The notes: generated by a model not told the origin, from the letters alone. A stretch of 64,000 nucleotides of DNA from Qipengyuania polymorpha (GCF_019711435.1 NZ_JAIGNK010000001.1:248001-312000); one strand, 5' to 3'; shown: positions 52,501 through 62,185, counted from the first letter of the stretch. Translations and numbers: made by a program.

Positions 52501-54900
52501 ATGCATATGACCGAGACCTTTCCCCTCCTTCCGCTTCGCGACATCGTCGTTTTTCCCGGCATGGTCGTCCCGCTCTTCGTGGGGCGCGACAAGTCGGTGG
52601 CGGCGCTGGAAGTCGCGATGGAAGGATCGAAGGACATCTTCCTCCTCTCGCAGCTTGACCCGGGCTGTGACGACCCCGAGGGCCGCGACCTCTACGACAC
52701 CGGCGTCATCGCGCAGGTGCTGCAGCTGCTGAAGCTGCCCGACGGGACCGTACGCGTGCTGGTCGAAGGACAAGCGCGCGCCAAGCTGCACGAACTGCGC
52801 CCCGTCGGCGACTATGTCGCGGCCGACGTGACCGAAATCGAGGAGCCGACCGCGTCAGGCACCGAAATCAGCGCCATGATGCGCCAAGTGGTCGAGCAGT
52901 TCGGCGAATACGCAAAGCTCAACAAGAAAATCGGTGAAGACGCTGCCGAGCAGCTCGCCGAAGTCGATGATGCCGGCGAACTGGCCGACACGATTGCCGC
53001 TGCTATCCAGGCGAAGGTCTCCGACAAGCAGTCGCTGCTGGTCGAACCCGATCCGCTGAAGCGCCTCGAAATGGTCATGTCCTTCATGGAAGGCGAGCTG
53101 TCGGTGCTGCAGGTGGAGCGCCGTATCCGTGGCCGCGTGAAGCGGCAGATGGAGAAAACGCAGCGCGAATATTATCTCAACGAACAATTGAAGGCGATCC
53201 AGAACGAACTCGGCGATGGCGACGAGGACGGCGGCAACGAGATTGCCGAGCTGACCGAGAAGATCGGCAAGACCAAGCTGTCGAAGGAAGCCAAGGCCAA
53301 GGCCGAGAGCGAGCTCAAGAAGCTCAAGGGCATGCAGCCGATGAGCGCCGAGGCGACTGTCATCCGCAACTATCTCGACGTGCTGCTCGGCCTGCCCTGG
53401 GGCAAGAAGAGCAAGGTTAAGAAGGATATCGGCAAGGCGCAGGAGATCCTCGACGCGGACCATTATGCGCTGGAGAAGGTCAAGGACCGGATCATCGAAT
53501 ACCTCGCCGTGCAGGCGCGCACCAACAAACTCAAAGGCCCGATCCTGTGCCTCGTCGGCCCTCCGGGTGTCGGCAAGACCTCGCTTGGCAAGTCGATTGC
53601 CAAGGCGACGGGGCGCGAGTTCATTCGCCAGTCGCTTGGCGGCGTGCGCGACGAGGCCGAAATCCGCGGTCACCGCCGCACCTATATCGGCTCGCTTCCG
53701 GGCAAGATCGTCACCAACTTGAAGAAGGCCGGCAAGAGCAACCCGCTCTTCCTGCTCGACGAGATCGACAAGCTCGGCCAGGACTTCCGCGGCGATCCGG
53801 CCTCGGCGCTGCTCGAAGTGCTCGACCCCGAACAGAACAACAAGTTCCAGGACCATTATCTGGAGCTGGATCTCGACCTGTCGGACATTATGTTCGTCAC
53901 CACGGCGAACAGTCTCAACCTGCCGCAGCCGCTGCTCGACCGCATGGAGATTATCCGGCTCGAAGGCTATACCGAGGACGAGAAGGTTGAGATTGCCCAG
54001 CGCCACCTCCTGCGCAAGCAGGTGAAGGACCATGGCCTGAAGGATGGCGAGTTCGAGCTGACCGAAGAAGCGCTGCGCGACCTCATCCGTTATTACACGC
54101 GTGAGGCGGGCGTCCGCACGCTCGAGCGCGAACTGGCGCGACTGGCCCGCAAGAGCTTGCGCAAAATCCTCGAGGGCAAGGCGGAAAGCGTGACCATCAC
54201 GCCCGAAAACCTTTCCGAGTTCGCAGGCGTGCGCAAGTTCAAGCACGGCATGAGCGAGGAGGAAGCGCAGGTGGGCGCAGTCACCGGCCTCGCATGGACC
54301 GAGGTGGGCGGCGAGCTGCTGACCATCGAAAGCGTTACCACGCCGGGCAAGGGTGAAATCAAGACTACCGGCAAGCTGGGTGAAGTGATGAACGAAAGCG
54401 TCGCGGCGGCCTTCAGCTTCGTAAAGGCGCGCGCTCCGCATTATGGCATCAAGCCAAGCATCTTCCAGCGCAAGAACATCCACATCCACCTTCCCGAAGG
54501 TGCGGTGCCCAAGGACGGCCCTTCGGCGGGTATCGGCATGGTCACTTCGATCGTCTCGACCCTGTCGGGCGTGGCGGTGCGTCCCGATGTCGCCATGACC
54601 GGCGAGGTTACCTTGCGTGGCCGCGTGCTGCCGATTGGCGGACTCAAGGAAAAGCTGCTCGCGGCTTTGCGGGGCGGCATCAAAAAGGTCCTCATCCCTG
54701 AGGAGAACGTGAAGGACCTCGCCGAGATTCCGGAGAATGTGAAGGAAGGGCTGGAAATCGTGCCCGTTGCCCATGTCGATGAAGTGCTCGAGCACGCTCT
54801 CACGAGCCTGCCTTCACCCATCGAATGGACTGAAGCGGACGACCTCGCGAGCCAGCCCGGACACCCGCAAGGCGGGGCGCCGTCACCGACCGCGCATTAA
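52501..54900 (+). CDS. lon: ATP-dependent protease Lon
   Basis: A 799-residue cytosolic serine protease, homohexameric, that degrades misfolded and regulatory proteins. The N-terminal substrate domain starts [23 protein letters not shown]. The AAA+ module has Walker [10 protein letters not shown] (about 353-361) and [10 protein letters not shown]. The protease domain has the catalytic Ser in PKDGPSAG (about 671-678) and the Lys in [10 protein letters not shown]. Length and motifs are complete. The first ATG is at 52501; a second two codons later fits equally well. HU follows after a terminator-like hairpin. Confidence 0.97.
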   Translation: MHMTETFPLLPLRDIVVFPGMVVPLFVGRDKSVAALEVAMEGSKDIFLLSQLDPGCDDPEGRDLYDTGVIAQVLQLLKLPDGTVRVLVEGQARAKLHELRPVGDYVAADVTEIEEPTASGTEISAMMRQVVEQFGEYAKLNKKIGEDAAEQLAEVDDAGELADTIAAAIQAKVSDKQSLLVEPDPLKRLEMVMSFMEGELSVLQVERRIRGRVKRQMEKTQREYYLNEQLKAIQNELGDGDEDGGNEIAELTEKIGKTKLSKEAKAKAESELKKLKGMQPMSAEATVIRNYLDVLLGLPWGKKSKVKKDIGKAQEILDADHYALEKVKDRIIEYLAVQARTNKLKGPILCLVGPPGVGKTSLGKSIAKATGREFIRQSLGGVRDEAEIRGHRRTYIGSLPGKIVTNLKKAGKSNPLFLLDEIDKLGQDFRGDPASALLEVLDPEQNNKFQDHYLELDLDLSDIMFVTTANSLNLPQPLLDRMEIIRLEGYTEDEKVEIAQRHLLRKQVKDHGLKDGEFELTEEALRDLIRYYTREAGVRTLERELARLARKSLRKILEGKAESVTITPENLSEFAGVRKFKHGMSEEEAQVGAVTGLAWTEVGGELLTIESVTTPGKGEIKTTGKLGEVMNESVAAAFSFVKARAPHYGIKPSIFQRKNIHIHLPEGAVPKDGPSAGIGMVTSIVSTLSGVAVRPDVAMTGEVTLRGRVLPIGGLKEKLLAALRGGIKKVLIPEENVKDLAEIPENVKEGLEIVPVAHVDEVLEHALTSLPSPIEWTEADDLASQPGHPQGGAPSPTAH

Positions 54901-54910
54901 CAAAAGTTGT

Positions 54911-54946
54911 GCTGCGCCGCAGCGAGATGTCTCGTTGCGGCACAGC
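54911..54946 (+). terminator. Terminator-like hairpin after lon
   Basis: GCTGCGCCGCAGCGAGA (54911-54927) and TCTCGTTGCGGCACAGC (54930-54946) pair at all but one position, with one G-U pair and a tight loop. It begins 11 bp past the lon stop. A GTTTTG run follows at 54955-54960, a little distant. Confidence 0.6.
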
Positions 54947-55014
54947 TACGGCCCGTTTTGTCGTATTATTGCAAATGCAAGGCCAAAAAGCGCCGATTCG
55001 CGCCGATTTTGCCT

Positions 55015-55043
55015 TTGACACGCGCGGGAAAAGTCTCTCAATT
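55015..55043 (+). promoter_or_regulatory. Probable sigma70 promoter of the HU gene
   Basis: TTGACA at 55015-55020, a 17-bp spacer and TCAATT at 55038-55043. The spacing is ideal and the -35 hexamer perfect. It lies 71 bp before the HU ATG, in the 214-bp gap after lon. Confidence 0.55.
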
Positions 55044-55114
55044 CGCTCCCTCTCCGGCTGAAGTGATTCACCGGGAAAAAATTCAAAACCTGATTTGAGG
55101 GGGTTCCCAAAGTA

Positions 55115-55387
55115 ATGAACAAGAACGATCTGATCGGCGCTGTTGCAGAAGCAAGCGGCCTGTCGAAGAGCGACGCATCGAGCGCAGTCGAAGGTGTTTT
55201 CGACGCCATCACCAAGTCGCTTTCGAAGGGTGACGAAGTGCGCCTCGTCGGTTTCGGCACCTTCTCGGTCGCAAAGCGCAAGGCATCGACCGGTCGCAAC
55301 CCGCGCACCGGCGAACCGATGAACATCCCCGCTTCGAACCAGCCCAAGTTCAAGGCCGGCAAGGGCCTCAAGGACGCCGTCAACTAA
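55115..55387 (+). CDS. hup: HU family DNA-binding protein
   Basis: A 90-residue nucleoid protein. It has the HU dimerisation helices (MNKNDLIGAVAEASGLSKSDASSAVEGVF) and the DNA-binding beta arms with RNPRTGEPMNIPAS, the conserved proline-containing tip that intercalates in DNA. It should be abundant. It lies downstream of lon, as in many bacteria. GAGGGGG precedes the ATG, and a strong terminator follows. Confidence 0.97.
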   Translation: MNKNDLIGAVAEASGLSKSDASSAVEGVFDAITKSLSKGDEVRLVGFGTFSVAKRKASTGRNPRTGEPMNIPASNQPKFKAGKGLKDAVN

Positions 55388-55408
55388 GACGCGCCTTCAC
55401 GGGTAAAG

Positions 55409-55446
55409 AAAACGCCGCAGCCTCGACGGGAGGCTGCGGCGTTTTT
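55409..55446 (+). terminator. Rho-independent terminator after HU
   Basis: AAAACGCCGCAGCCTC (55409-55424) and GAGGCTGCGGCGTTTT (55430-55445) form a perfect 16-bp stem with a 5-nt loop, followed by the T-run that continues to 55446 and beyond (TTTTTCTTTT). It is the clearest terminator in the window. Confidence 0.9.
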
Positions 55447-55466
55447 CTTTTGCGGGCTGGCCCTAT

Positions 55467-56324
55467 TCAGTCGAACGCGATGAGCGCAGTCGGGGCCTGT
55501 TCGGTCCGCGGGCTGATTTTCCAGACCAGCGCCTGGCCATGTGCATTGGCCTGCGGGCCTTCGTCGGTGTTGTTGGCAAGGATTCGGCCATCGGTGACGA
55601 TGGTGAAAGTGCCGTCGGGCAGCGCAATCTTGGGCGCTTCCTCGCCCTCTTTCTTTGCTCCCATTTGCATCAGCCCGGCCATGCCGCCCATCATGCCCTG
55701 CATCGGATTGTTGCCGCCTGCGCTGGCAAAACCGGGTGCATCGACGCGCACCTGGCCCTCGTCACGCAGCACGACGGTGACGAACATATTCGACATGGGC
55801 ATCTTCTCGACCACCGGGAAGGCAAAGTCGTGTGTCATGCGGCCCGAGATGCGGAAGTCGATGTCGAACAGCCCGTCGCCCTTGTAGGTGACTTCTTCCC
55901 AGCCGCGCTGGCGCTGCAGTTTCTCGGCGAGTTCCTGTGCGGCTTCGGGGTTCGACGGGTCGATACCGCCGAGCATGGCCTTGGCGGTCTCTGCATCTTC
56001 CTTGCGCTTGGCCTCGCGCTTGCTTGCCTCGGCATCCCATTCGGCGCGCTGCTCGTTGACTTCGGCGAGCGTGCATTCGCGCTCTTCGAACTCCTCGTCC
56101 CAGCATTCGGCCTCGAAGGTCTGTTCGCTCTTGCTGCCCATCTCGGCCAGCTTGGTGAGCGCCAGCATCTGGATTTCGCCATCATAGCTGTAGGAGAAGC
56201 TGCCGTCCTTCATCAGGTGCAGTTCGCTGGTGAAGGCGCCGGGCGAAAGCAGGCAACCCGTCAGCGCCAGCGAACTTGCTGCAGCAAGCGCGACGCCGCG
56301 CAGTTTCGTCGAAATATGTTTCAC
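55467..56324 (-). CDS. Unknown lipoprotein
   Basis: A 285-residue lipoprotein with a signal ending LTGC (Cys24). The mature part has a short beta-like region (HLMKDGSFSYSYDGEIQML), a charged coiled-coil-like region rich in Glu, Lys and Ala (about 70-130), and a second beta-rich domain (about 140-285). A methionine/glycine-rich loop (MQGMMGGMAGLMQMG) is notable. I recognise no family. The start is a GTG at 56324 preceded by GGGGGGA; the open frame extends to 56666 over the rlmB end, but that part is not coding. Confidence 0.7.
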   Translation of the reverse strand: MKHISTKLRGVALAAASSLALTGCLLSPGAFTSELHLMKDGSFSYSYDGEIQMLALTKLAEMGSKSEQTFEAECWDEEFEERECTLAEVNEQRAEWDAEASKREAKRKEDAETAKAMLGGIDPSNPEAAQELAEKLQRQRGWEEVTYKGDGLFDIDFRISGRMTHDFAFPVVEKMPMSNMFVTVVLRDEGQVRVDAPGFASAGGNNPMQGMMGGMAGLMQMGAKKEGEEAPKIALPDGTFTIVTDGRILANNTDEGPQANAHGQALVWKISPRTEQAPTALIAFD

Positions 56325-56349
56325 GTCCAAAATCCCCCCTGAAAGGATG

Positions 56350-57141
56350 TCAGTTTCTCGTCGCCGCCGCATAGAGCGCGATGGCTGCCGCGTTGGACAC
56401 GTTGAGGCTTTCGATTTCGTTTGAGATCGGCAATTTCGCCAGCGCGTCGCAATGGGTTTCGATATTGTGCCGCATGCCTTCGCCTTCCGCACCAAGCACG
56501 ATGGCGACGGGGCCGGCGGGAAGGGCTTCGGCAAAAGTGGTTTCCGTATGGCCGGTGAGGCCGATGCGCCAGTAACCGGCTTCGGCCATCTCCTCCATCG
56601 CGCGGGCAAGGTTGACCACGCGAATCCATGGGAGGGTCTCCAGCGCGCCGGAAGCGGACTTTGCAATCACACCGCCTTCGGGCGGGGCATGGCGGTCCTG
56701 CGTCACGAGCGCCGCAGCGTTGAAAGCCACCGCCGAGCGCATGATGGCGCCAACATTGTGCGGATCGGTTACCTGGTCGAGCACGACGATGGGCCGCGCC
56801 GGGTCGCCATCGAGGACTTCGTCGAGAAACTTGTCCTCCAGCGCCGCGCATTCGAGCACCAGCCCCTGATGCGGCGCATCCTTGGCGACCAGCCGCGCAA
56901 GGTCCTGCACATCGGCGTATTCCACGGGAAAATCGGGCGGCAGCTCGCCGTCGAGCGATGCCACGCCTTCGCGCGTCGCCCATAGTTTGCGGTGCTGGCG
57001 TTCGGGGTTCTTGAGTGCCGCCTCGACCGCGTGGCGGCCCCACAGGCGCACATGGCCCGCGCTGGCCCGGCCACTGCCGCGGCCGCCTTTCATCCGGCCG
57101 GCCCGGCCCCTCAGTGCGCGTTTGCGTTCGCCTTTTGCCAT
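56350..57141 (-). CDS. rlmB: 23S rRNA 2'-O-ribose methyltransferase RlmB (TrmH/SpoU family)
   Basis: A 263-residue SPOUT methyltransferase. An Arg/Gly-rich N-terminus is followed by the substrate-binding domain (LWGRHAVEAALKNPERQHRKLWATREG, about 35-60) and a SpoU catalytic domain with the motifs VVLDQVTDPHNVGAIMRSAVAF (motif 1), VAIVLGAEGEGM (motif 2) and LPISNEIESLNVSNAAAIALY (motif 3). It would methylate the ribose of G2251 in 23S rRNA, though RlmB and TrmH relatives are hard to separate by eye. The ATG at 57141 starts MAKGERKRAL. The tRNA-Tyr gene starts 155 bp away on the other strand. Confidence 0.87.
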   Translation of the reverse strand: MAKGERKRALRGRAGRMKGGRGSGRASAGHVRLWGRHAVEAALKNPERQHRKLWATREGVASLDGELPPDFPVEYADVQDLARLVAKDAPHQGLVLECAALEDKFLDEVLDGDPARPIVVLDQVTDPHNVGAIMRSAVAFNAAALVTQDRHAPPEGGVIAKSASGALETLPWIRVVNLARAMEEMAEAGYWRIGLTGHTETTFAEALPAGPVAIVLGAEGEGMRHNIETHCDALAKLPISNEIESLNVSNAAAIALYAAATRN

Positions 57142-57296
57142 TAAATTCGTCCTCAATTCGAGATTGCGTGGCGCTCCTGCCAGCGAGGGCATTGACAGGC
57201 AAGCGCCGCTTCGCCAAAGGGGCGCCTCTCGGCAGGGGATACCAAGCGAATCCCCGCTTCTTTACCCGATAATTCGGGCAAATGGCGAACCGGTGT

Positions 57297-57382
57297 GGAC
57301 AGGTGGCCGAGTGGTTAAAGGCAGCAGACTGTAAATCTGCCCGCGCAAGCGTACGCTGGTTCGAATCCAGCCCTGTCCACCA
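57297..57382 (+). tRNA. tRNA-Tyr (anticodon GTA)
   Basis: An 86-nt class II tRNA with encoded CCA. The acceptor stem is GGACAGG/CCTGTCC, the anticodon loop CTGTAAA with GTA at 34-36, and the long variable arm CCGCGCAAGCGTACG is typical of Tyr. The T-loop is GGTTCGAATCC. Confidence 0.97.
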
Positions 57383-57483
57383 TTCGCCGTTGAATTTTTT
57401 TCAAGCCTGACCCAGCATCAGCGCCCCACAAGAAGGCAGCGCTGCAGAAGGCGCGTCGATATTCGTTACTTCGGGCGAGCACG

Positions 57484-59040
57484 ATGATTTACAATCTAGA
57501 CCAGTTCATCATCGACACGGTCCGCTTCGAGGTGGTGCGCGGGGGCGAAGAGGTCGTGCTGCAGCCCAAGGCGAAGCGCCTGCTCATTGCGCTTGTCGAA
57601 GCGGATGGCGCGCTGGTCACCAAGGCGAAGATTATCGACGAGCTGTGGGACGGCCGGGCCATTTCCGACAGTGCCTTGTCGAGCCAGGTCAAAGCCTTGC
57701 GCAAGGCGCTCGGCGATACCGACAGGCCGTACCGCATTATCGGTACAGCGCATGGTGAGGGATTCCGGATCCTGGCACCAATCGAAAAGGCGGGCGCCGC
57801 CGTGCCTGCACAGGTTTCTCCCGTTGGCGAAGAGGCCGAGCAGCCCGTCATCGGCGAGCGCCCCCGTATCGCTGTACTCCCGTTCCGCACCATCGGGACG
57901 GACCGGTATGCCCCCCTCACCGAGGCACTTCCTGACGAGATCATCACTGCGCTTTCACGTTCGCGTTCGATGCATGTGCTGGCGCGTGGGTCCAGCTTCC
58001 AATTCCCCTCGCTGACTAGCGACCTCGCTGCCGTGCGGGAAAAGCTCGATGTCCAATATTGCCTTTCGGGTAGCATCGAGGAGGCCGGTGAGCGGCTCGT
58101 TATCCGGGTGGAACTCGCCGATACGCGCGATGGTTCGGTCGTCTGGTCCAACGAATTCGAGGCCCCGCGCGAGGCAATTCACGAGATACGCTCCGACATC
58201 GTCGGACAGGTGGTGGCCGGTATCGATTTCCGCACACCGCTGCACGAGATGGAGCGGTTGCGCCTCATCGTGCCGGACAAGCTTTCGGCATGGGAGAATT
58301 ACCATGTGGGCATTTCCAATGTCTTCTCGCTGGGGCGGCCCGACTATGTCGTAGCGACCGATCATTTCCGCCGCGCCATCGCTATCGACCCGTGGTTTTC
58401 ACGGGCGCACGCAGGCTTGAGCCACGTCAACTGGTGGCAGATGGTCCAGCAGAATCAGGACATCGGTGCCGCAGCGCGCGAGGAAATGTTCCGGGCGGCC
58501 GATGAAGCCGTTGCTGCCGACCCGCTTGACCCCTTTGCCTCGCTGGTGCGCGGACGCTCTGCATGGCTTGCCGGGCGTATCGAAGAGGCCATTACCTGGT
58601 TCAAGCGTTCGATCAACCTCAGCCCCAGCTACGGCATGGCGCACGGGGCAATGGCGAATCTCAACACGCTCATCGGCAGGCCTGACGTGGCGATGCCGCA
58701 TGTCGAGCAGGCCATCCATCTTAGCCCGATCGACCCTTGGCGGCACAATATGTACGCCGTCCAGGCTGCGCTTTTTCTCCAGCAGGGCAGGTTCGAGGAA
58801 GCCGCGAAAGCCACCGATAACTCAATGGTCATCCCGCATGACAGCCTGATTGTCCTGCAATGCGGAGTGGTCGCCTATCACTTTGCGGGGCGGGGTGAAG
58901 ATGCTGACAGGCTCGCGAAGCTGATTATCCGCGCCAACCCGAATTCCGACCTCGGCGGATCGCGGCGCGCCATCCCGGTCAATTCCGAGGCTTTCCGAAA
59001 GTTGCAGGACGATGCCTTCGCCGCCCACGGGCTGGCCTGA
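57484..59040 (+). CDS. Winged-helix regulator with TPR domain (CadC/ToxR-like, soluble)
   Basis: A 518-residue protein. The N-terminal winged HTH of the OmpR/ToxR type (about 5-97) includes LQPKAKRLLIALVEADGALVTKAKIIDELWDG and YRIIGTAHGEGFRI. A central domain with RIAVLPFRTIG (about 127-137) and YCLSGSIEEAGERLVIRVELADTRDG resembles the TolB/FlgO N-terminal domain. Tetratricopeptide repeats fill about 290-470, including AMANLNTLIGRPDVAMPHVEQAI. There is no membrane segment, so this is a soluble one-component regulator whose signal is unknown. It begins 102 bp after tRNA-Tyr. Confidence 0.85.
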   Translation: MIYNLDQFIIDTVRFEVVRGGEEVVLQPKAKRLLIALVEADGALVTKAKIIDELWDGRAISDSALSSQVKALRKALGDTDRPYRIIGTAHGEGFRILAPIEKAGAAVPAQVSPVGEEAEQPVIGERPRIAVLPFRTIGTDRYAPLTEALPDEIITALSRSRSMHVLARGSSFQFPSLTSDLAAVREKLDVQYCLSGSIEEAGERLVIRVELADTRDGSVVWSNEFEAPREAIHEIRSDIVGQVVAGIDFRTPLHEMERLRLIVPDKLSAWENYHVGISNVFSLGRPDYVVATDHFRRAIAIDPWFSRAHAGLSHVNWWQMVQQNQDIGAAAREEMFRAADEAVAADPLDPFASLVRGRSAWLAGRIEEAITWFKRSINLSPSYGMAHGAMANLNTLIGRPDVAMPHVEQAIHLSPIDPWRHNMYAVQAALFLQQGRFEEAAKATDNSMVIPHDSLIVLQCGVVAYHFAGRGEDADRLAKLIIRANPNSDLGGSRRAIPVNSEAFRKLQDDAFAAHGLA

Positions 59041-59097
59041 CGCGAAATTGCGTTGCAGCCGCTTGCGAGGCGGCGAGCGCGCGACTAGGCACGGCGC

Positions 59098-60240
59098 ATG
59101 ACAAACGATGCCCAGCTGACCGGACGCCCGGTCATTTCGTCGACCGGCCTGTTCACGCCCGAAGAAAGCATTTCCAACGCGGAGCTGGTCGAAAGCTTCA
59201 ATGAATTTGTGAAGCGGCACAATGCCGCGAACGCCGATGCCATTGCTGCGGGCGAGATGGAGCCGCTGGCGGAGAGCTCGGTCGAATTCATCGAGAAGGC
59301 GAGCGGCATCAAGGCGCGCCACGTCATGGCGAAGGAGCCGGTGCTTGATCCGGAAATCATGGCTCCGCGCTGGCCGCAGCGCTCGAACGACGAGATTTCC
59401 ATCCTTGCCGAAATCGGCGTGAAGGCCGCGCGTCAGGCGCTCGAACGGGCAGGGCGCCATGCCAAGGATGTCGACGCGGTGCTGTGTGCGGCATCGAACA
59501 TGGAGCGCCCCTATCCGGCGATGGCCATCGAAATCCAGCAGGCGCTGGGTATCGAGGGCTTCGGTTTCGACATGAATGTCGCGTGCTCTTCGGCCACTTT
59601 CGGTATCCAGACTGCCGCCGACTATATCCGCGCGGGCAATGCCAAGAGCGTGCTCGTCGTCAGTCCTGAAATCACCAGCGGCCACCTGAACTGGCGCGAC
59701 CGGGACAGCCACTTCATCTTCGGCGATGTCGCCACAGCCGTGCTGGTCGAGGACGCCGCCGTCGCTCCGGCGGAGCATTGGGACGTCATCGGCACCAAGC
59801 TGAAGACCGTCTTCTCGAACAACATTCGCAACAATTTCGGCTTCCTCAACCGCGCTTATCCCGAAGACGCCGGCGGGCCGGACAAGCTCTTCGTCCAGGA
59901 AGGCCGCAAGGTCTTCAAGGAAGTCGTGCCCATGGTCGCGCAAATGATTGTCGACGAAGCGGAGCGGCTGGACCTCGACCCGCAGGGCCTGCGCCGCCTG
60001 TGGCTGCACCAGGCCAATACCGGCATGAACCGCCTGATTGCGCACCGCGTGCTGGGTCACGAGGCAAACGAGGACGAGAGCCCGACCGTGCTCGACACCT
60101 ATGGCAATACCTCCAGCGCGGGCTCGATTATCGCCTTCCACCTCCATAGCGAGGACCTGAAGAGCGGCGATACCGGCCTCATCTGCAGCTTCGGTGCGGG
60201 ATATTCGGCCGGTACGGTTTTCGTGCGCAAGGTGGCGTGA
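59098..60240 (+). CDS. Beta-ketoacyl-ACP synthase III-like thiolase-fold enzyme
   Basis: A 380-residue condensing enzyme of the FabH type. The catalytic triad is Cys163 in NVACSSATFG, His304 in WLHQANTG and Asn337 in YGNTSSAGS, all correctly spaced. Normal FabH condenses acetyl-CoA with malonyl-ACP; this one is longer (380 against about 320 residues), with an insertion near residues 30-70, so it belongs to a FabH-like branch seen in Proteobacteria. The exact acyl substrate is open. The ATG at 59098 starts MTNDAQLTGRPVIS. The psd-pssA genes follow on the same strand. Confidence 0.88.
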   Translation: MTNDAQLTGRPVISSTGLFTPEESISNAELVESFNEFVKRHNAANADAIAAGEMEPLAESSVEFIEKASGIKARHVMAKEPVLDPEIMAPRWPQRSNDEISILAEIGVKAARQALERAGRHAKDVDAVLCAASNMERPYPAMAIEIQQALGIEGFGFDMNVACSSATFGIQTAADYIRAGNAKSVLVVSPEITSGHLNWRDRDSHFIFGDVATAVLVEDAAVAPAEHWDVIGTKLKTVFSNNIRNNFGFLNRAYPEDAGGPDKLFVQEGRKVFKEVVPMVAQMIVDEAERLDLDPQGLRRLWLHQANTGMNRLIAHRVLGHEANEDESPTVLDTYGNTSSAGSIIAFHLHSEDLKSGDTGLICSFGAGYSAGTVFVRKVA

Positions 60241-60281
60241 CCGGCTTGTGACCGTTCACCCGAGCGCCTAAGCCCGCTGCC

Positions 60282-61031
60282 ATGGCAGGAGACATCCAAG
60301 ACAATCGCGGGCGCGGCGAAGCGCTCACGAACTTACCGCGTATCCACCCCGAAGGACGCAAATTCGGGCTTGCCGTACTGGGGCTCTCGCTCGTCACCGC
60401 GTGGTTTGCGTGGGAGACAATTGCCTGGCCGCTCTTCTTCCTGTCGCTGCTGGTCTTCGCCTTTTTTCGCGACCCGGAGCGCGTGGTGCCGCAGGACGAT
60501 CGCTTCATCGTCGCGCCGGCCGACGGGCGCGTGGTGCAGATTGCCGAGGTGGTGCCGCCGCGCGAACTGGTGGTGGACGACGGCAGCGATACCGAGGGCC
60601 TCGCGCCCGTGCCGGTCGTACGTATCTCGATTTATCTCTCGCTGCTCGACGTGCACATCAACCGTACGCCCATCGGCGGGATGGTTCGGCGGGTCATCTA
60701 CATCCCGGGCAAGTTCATCAATTCTGACCTCGACAAGGCGAGCGAGGATAACGAGCGCCAGCATATCCTCATCGAGCGTTCGGACGGGCTGAAGGTCGGC
60801 ATGACCCAGATTGCGGGTCTCGTCGCCCGCCGCATCGTGGCTTTCGCGAAACCGGGAGACACTCTGGGCGTTGGACAGCGCGTGGGGATGATTCGCTTCG
60901 GTAGCCGGGTCGATGTCTACCTGCCTGCCGGGACCGGCTCCTATGTGATGCTGGGCCAGAAGACCGTGGCGGGCGAAACCGTACTTGCTGCCGTGGGAAG
61001 CCAGCCGCTGCTGGAAGGAGTGTCGCAATGA
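60282..61031 (+). CDS. psd: Phosphatidylserine decarboxylase, short (archaeal-type) form
   Basis: A 249-residue proenzyme that makes phosphatidylethanolamine. One or two hydrophobic segments lie near the N-terminus (about 29-62). The core has FFRDPERVVPQDDRFIVAPADGRV and LLDVHINRTPIGG. The self-cleavage site is Gly207-Ser208 in IRFGSRVDVY, which yields the pyruvoyl prosthetic group. The small size and the FGS motif match the archaetidylserine decarboxylase-like form common in alphaproteobacteria. It overlaps the start of pssA by 4 bp (ATGA). Confidence 0.94.
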   Translation: MAGDIQDNRGRGEALTNLPRIHPEGRKFGLAVLGLSLVTAWFAWETIAWPLFFLSLLVFAFFRDPERVVPQDDRFIVAPADGRVVQIAEVVPPRELVVDDGSDTEGLAPVPVVRISIYLSLLDVHINRTPIGGMVRRVIYIPGKFINSDLDKASEDNERQHILIERSDGLKVGMTQIAGLVARRIVAFAKPGDTLGVGQRVGMIRFGSRVDVYLPAGTGSYVMLGQKTVAGETVLAAVGSQPLLEGVSQ

Positions 61032-61870
61032 GCCTGCTGAACGAGCCGACCCCGCGCGTGGAGGACGAAGAACGTGCGCGCCTCGGACCCAAGGCCGCGG
61101 AAGACGAGAAACCGGTTCTCGGCAGGTCTCGCGGGCTTAGCCTTCGGGCCATGGCGCCCAATGCGATTACGGCCGCGGCGCTGTGCTCTGGCCTGACGGG
61201 CATCCGTTTTGCCATTGGTGAACAATGGGCCGCGGCGGCCGTCGCGGTTATCGTCGCTGGCATTCTCGACGGGATGGACGGGCGTATCGCGCGCCTGCTC
61301 AAGGCCCAGTCCCGGTTCGGGGCGGAACTCGACAGTCTCGCCGATTCGCTGAGTTTCGGCACCGCGCCCGCAATCATCATTTACCTCTGGTCGCTCTCGG
61401 CGGAGCCGCGCTGGGGCTGGTTCGCCGCGCTCGCGCTTGCAATCTGCTGCGCCCTTCGCCTCGCTCGCTTCAACGCGCAGATCGATACCGAAGACCAGCC
61501 GCACAAATCGCTCGGTTTCCTCACCGGCGTTCCCGCACCGATGGGGGCGGGCCTCGCCTTCATGCCGTTCTACCTCTGGATGGCAACCGACATCGAGTTG
61601 TTCCGCGAGCCCATCTTCGTCGCGCCCTGGATCCTCGCCACCGCACTGCTGATGATCTCGAGCATGGCGACACCAAGCTGGACCTCGCTGCGTCCGCGAC
61701 GGGGTATTCGCCTGTGGGTATTGGTGTTCGTAGGCCTGCTATTCGGCGCGCTGATGCTCGAGCCGTGGTGGACGCTAAGCGTAATCGGTATCGGCTATCT
61801 TGCCCTGCTGCCGTTCACGCTGATGCGTTACGCGCGGCTCAAGCGGCGCGCAGCGTCACCTTCCGAATGA
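61028..61870 (+). CDS. pssA: CDP-diacylglycerol-serine O-phosphatidyltransferase
   Basis: A 280-residue integral membrane enzyme that makes phosphatidylserine. The CDP-alcohol phosphotransferase motif (DGxxAR-x8-GxxxDxxxD) is complete: LDGMDGRIARLLKAQSRFG then ELDSLADSLSFG (about 80-111), with the catalytic aspartates. Five to six further hydrophobic segments follow. It is coupled to psd, which uses its product, giving a two-gene phosphatidylethanolamine pathway. Its 3' end overlaps the convergent small membrane-protein gene by 32 bp. Confidence 0.95.
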   Translation: MSLLNEPTPRVEDEERARLGPKAAEDEKPVLGRSRGLSLRAMAPNAITAAALCSGLTGIRFAIGEQWAAAAVAVIVAGILDGMDGRIARLLKAQSRFGAELDSLADSLSFGTAPAIIIYLWSLSAEPRWGWFAALALAICCALRLARFNAQIDTEDQPHKSLGFLTGVPAPMGAGLAFMPFYLWMATDIELFREPIFVAPWILATALLMISSMATPSWTSLRPRRGIRLWVLVFVGLLFGALMLEPWWTLSVIGIGYLALLPFTLMRYARLKRRAASPSE

Positions 61871-62090
61871 CCGGATAGGCACGCGGCTGGCGGCCGAAGC
61901 CGTTACCGCTACCCGAAACAACCGAAGGACGCTGGCCGGCGCCTGCCGTCGCATATCCTGCCTTCATCCGCTGCCGCAGCAGGCCGAAAGCGGACCACCA
62001 GCGCAGTCCGCTATCGGCAAGCACGAGAACCGTCGCCACGCTGGCGAGGGCAAAAGCGGTAATGAGAACAGTTGCGAACATATCGGCCAT
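61839..62090 (-). CDS. Small membrane protein with an SOS-type promoter
   Basis: An 83-residue protein with one predicted N-terminal membrane helix (about 5-25, MFATVLITAFALASVATVLVLA), an aromatic interface segment (GLRWWSAFGLL) and a basic tail of about 45 residues that contains hardly any acidic residues. I recognise no family. A GGAGGAG sits directly against the ATG at 62090, so the ATG at 62081 (MFATVLI) may be the real start. The upstream region has a LexA-type box embedded in a promoter. The 3' end overlaps pssA by 32 bp. Confidence 0.65.
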   Translation of the reverse strand: MADMFATVLITAFALASVATVLVLADSGLRWWSAFGLLRQRMKAGYATAGAGQRPSVVSGSGNGFGRQPRAYPVIRKVTLRAA

Positions 62091-62185
62091 CTCCTCCCCG
62101 CCTGCCTGTGCACAAAGCTGTTGACAGCCGGGGCAAATTTACGGGAAAACCCCTAAATCCCGCTGGGTGTTCCAGTGATGAGAAC

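Noticed and set aside
52855-54795. 646-codon open frame antisense to lon
   Set aside because: It covers the most conserved part of lon on the other strand and has no ribosome-binding site or domain.
55467-56666. 399-codon version of the lipoprotein at 55467
   Set aside because: The extra 114 codons overlap rlmB in another frame; the GTG at 56324 with GGGGGGA and a lipoprotein signal is the better start.
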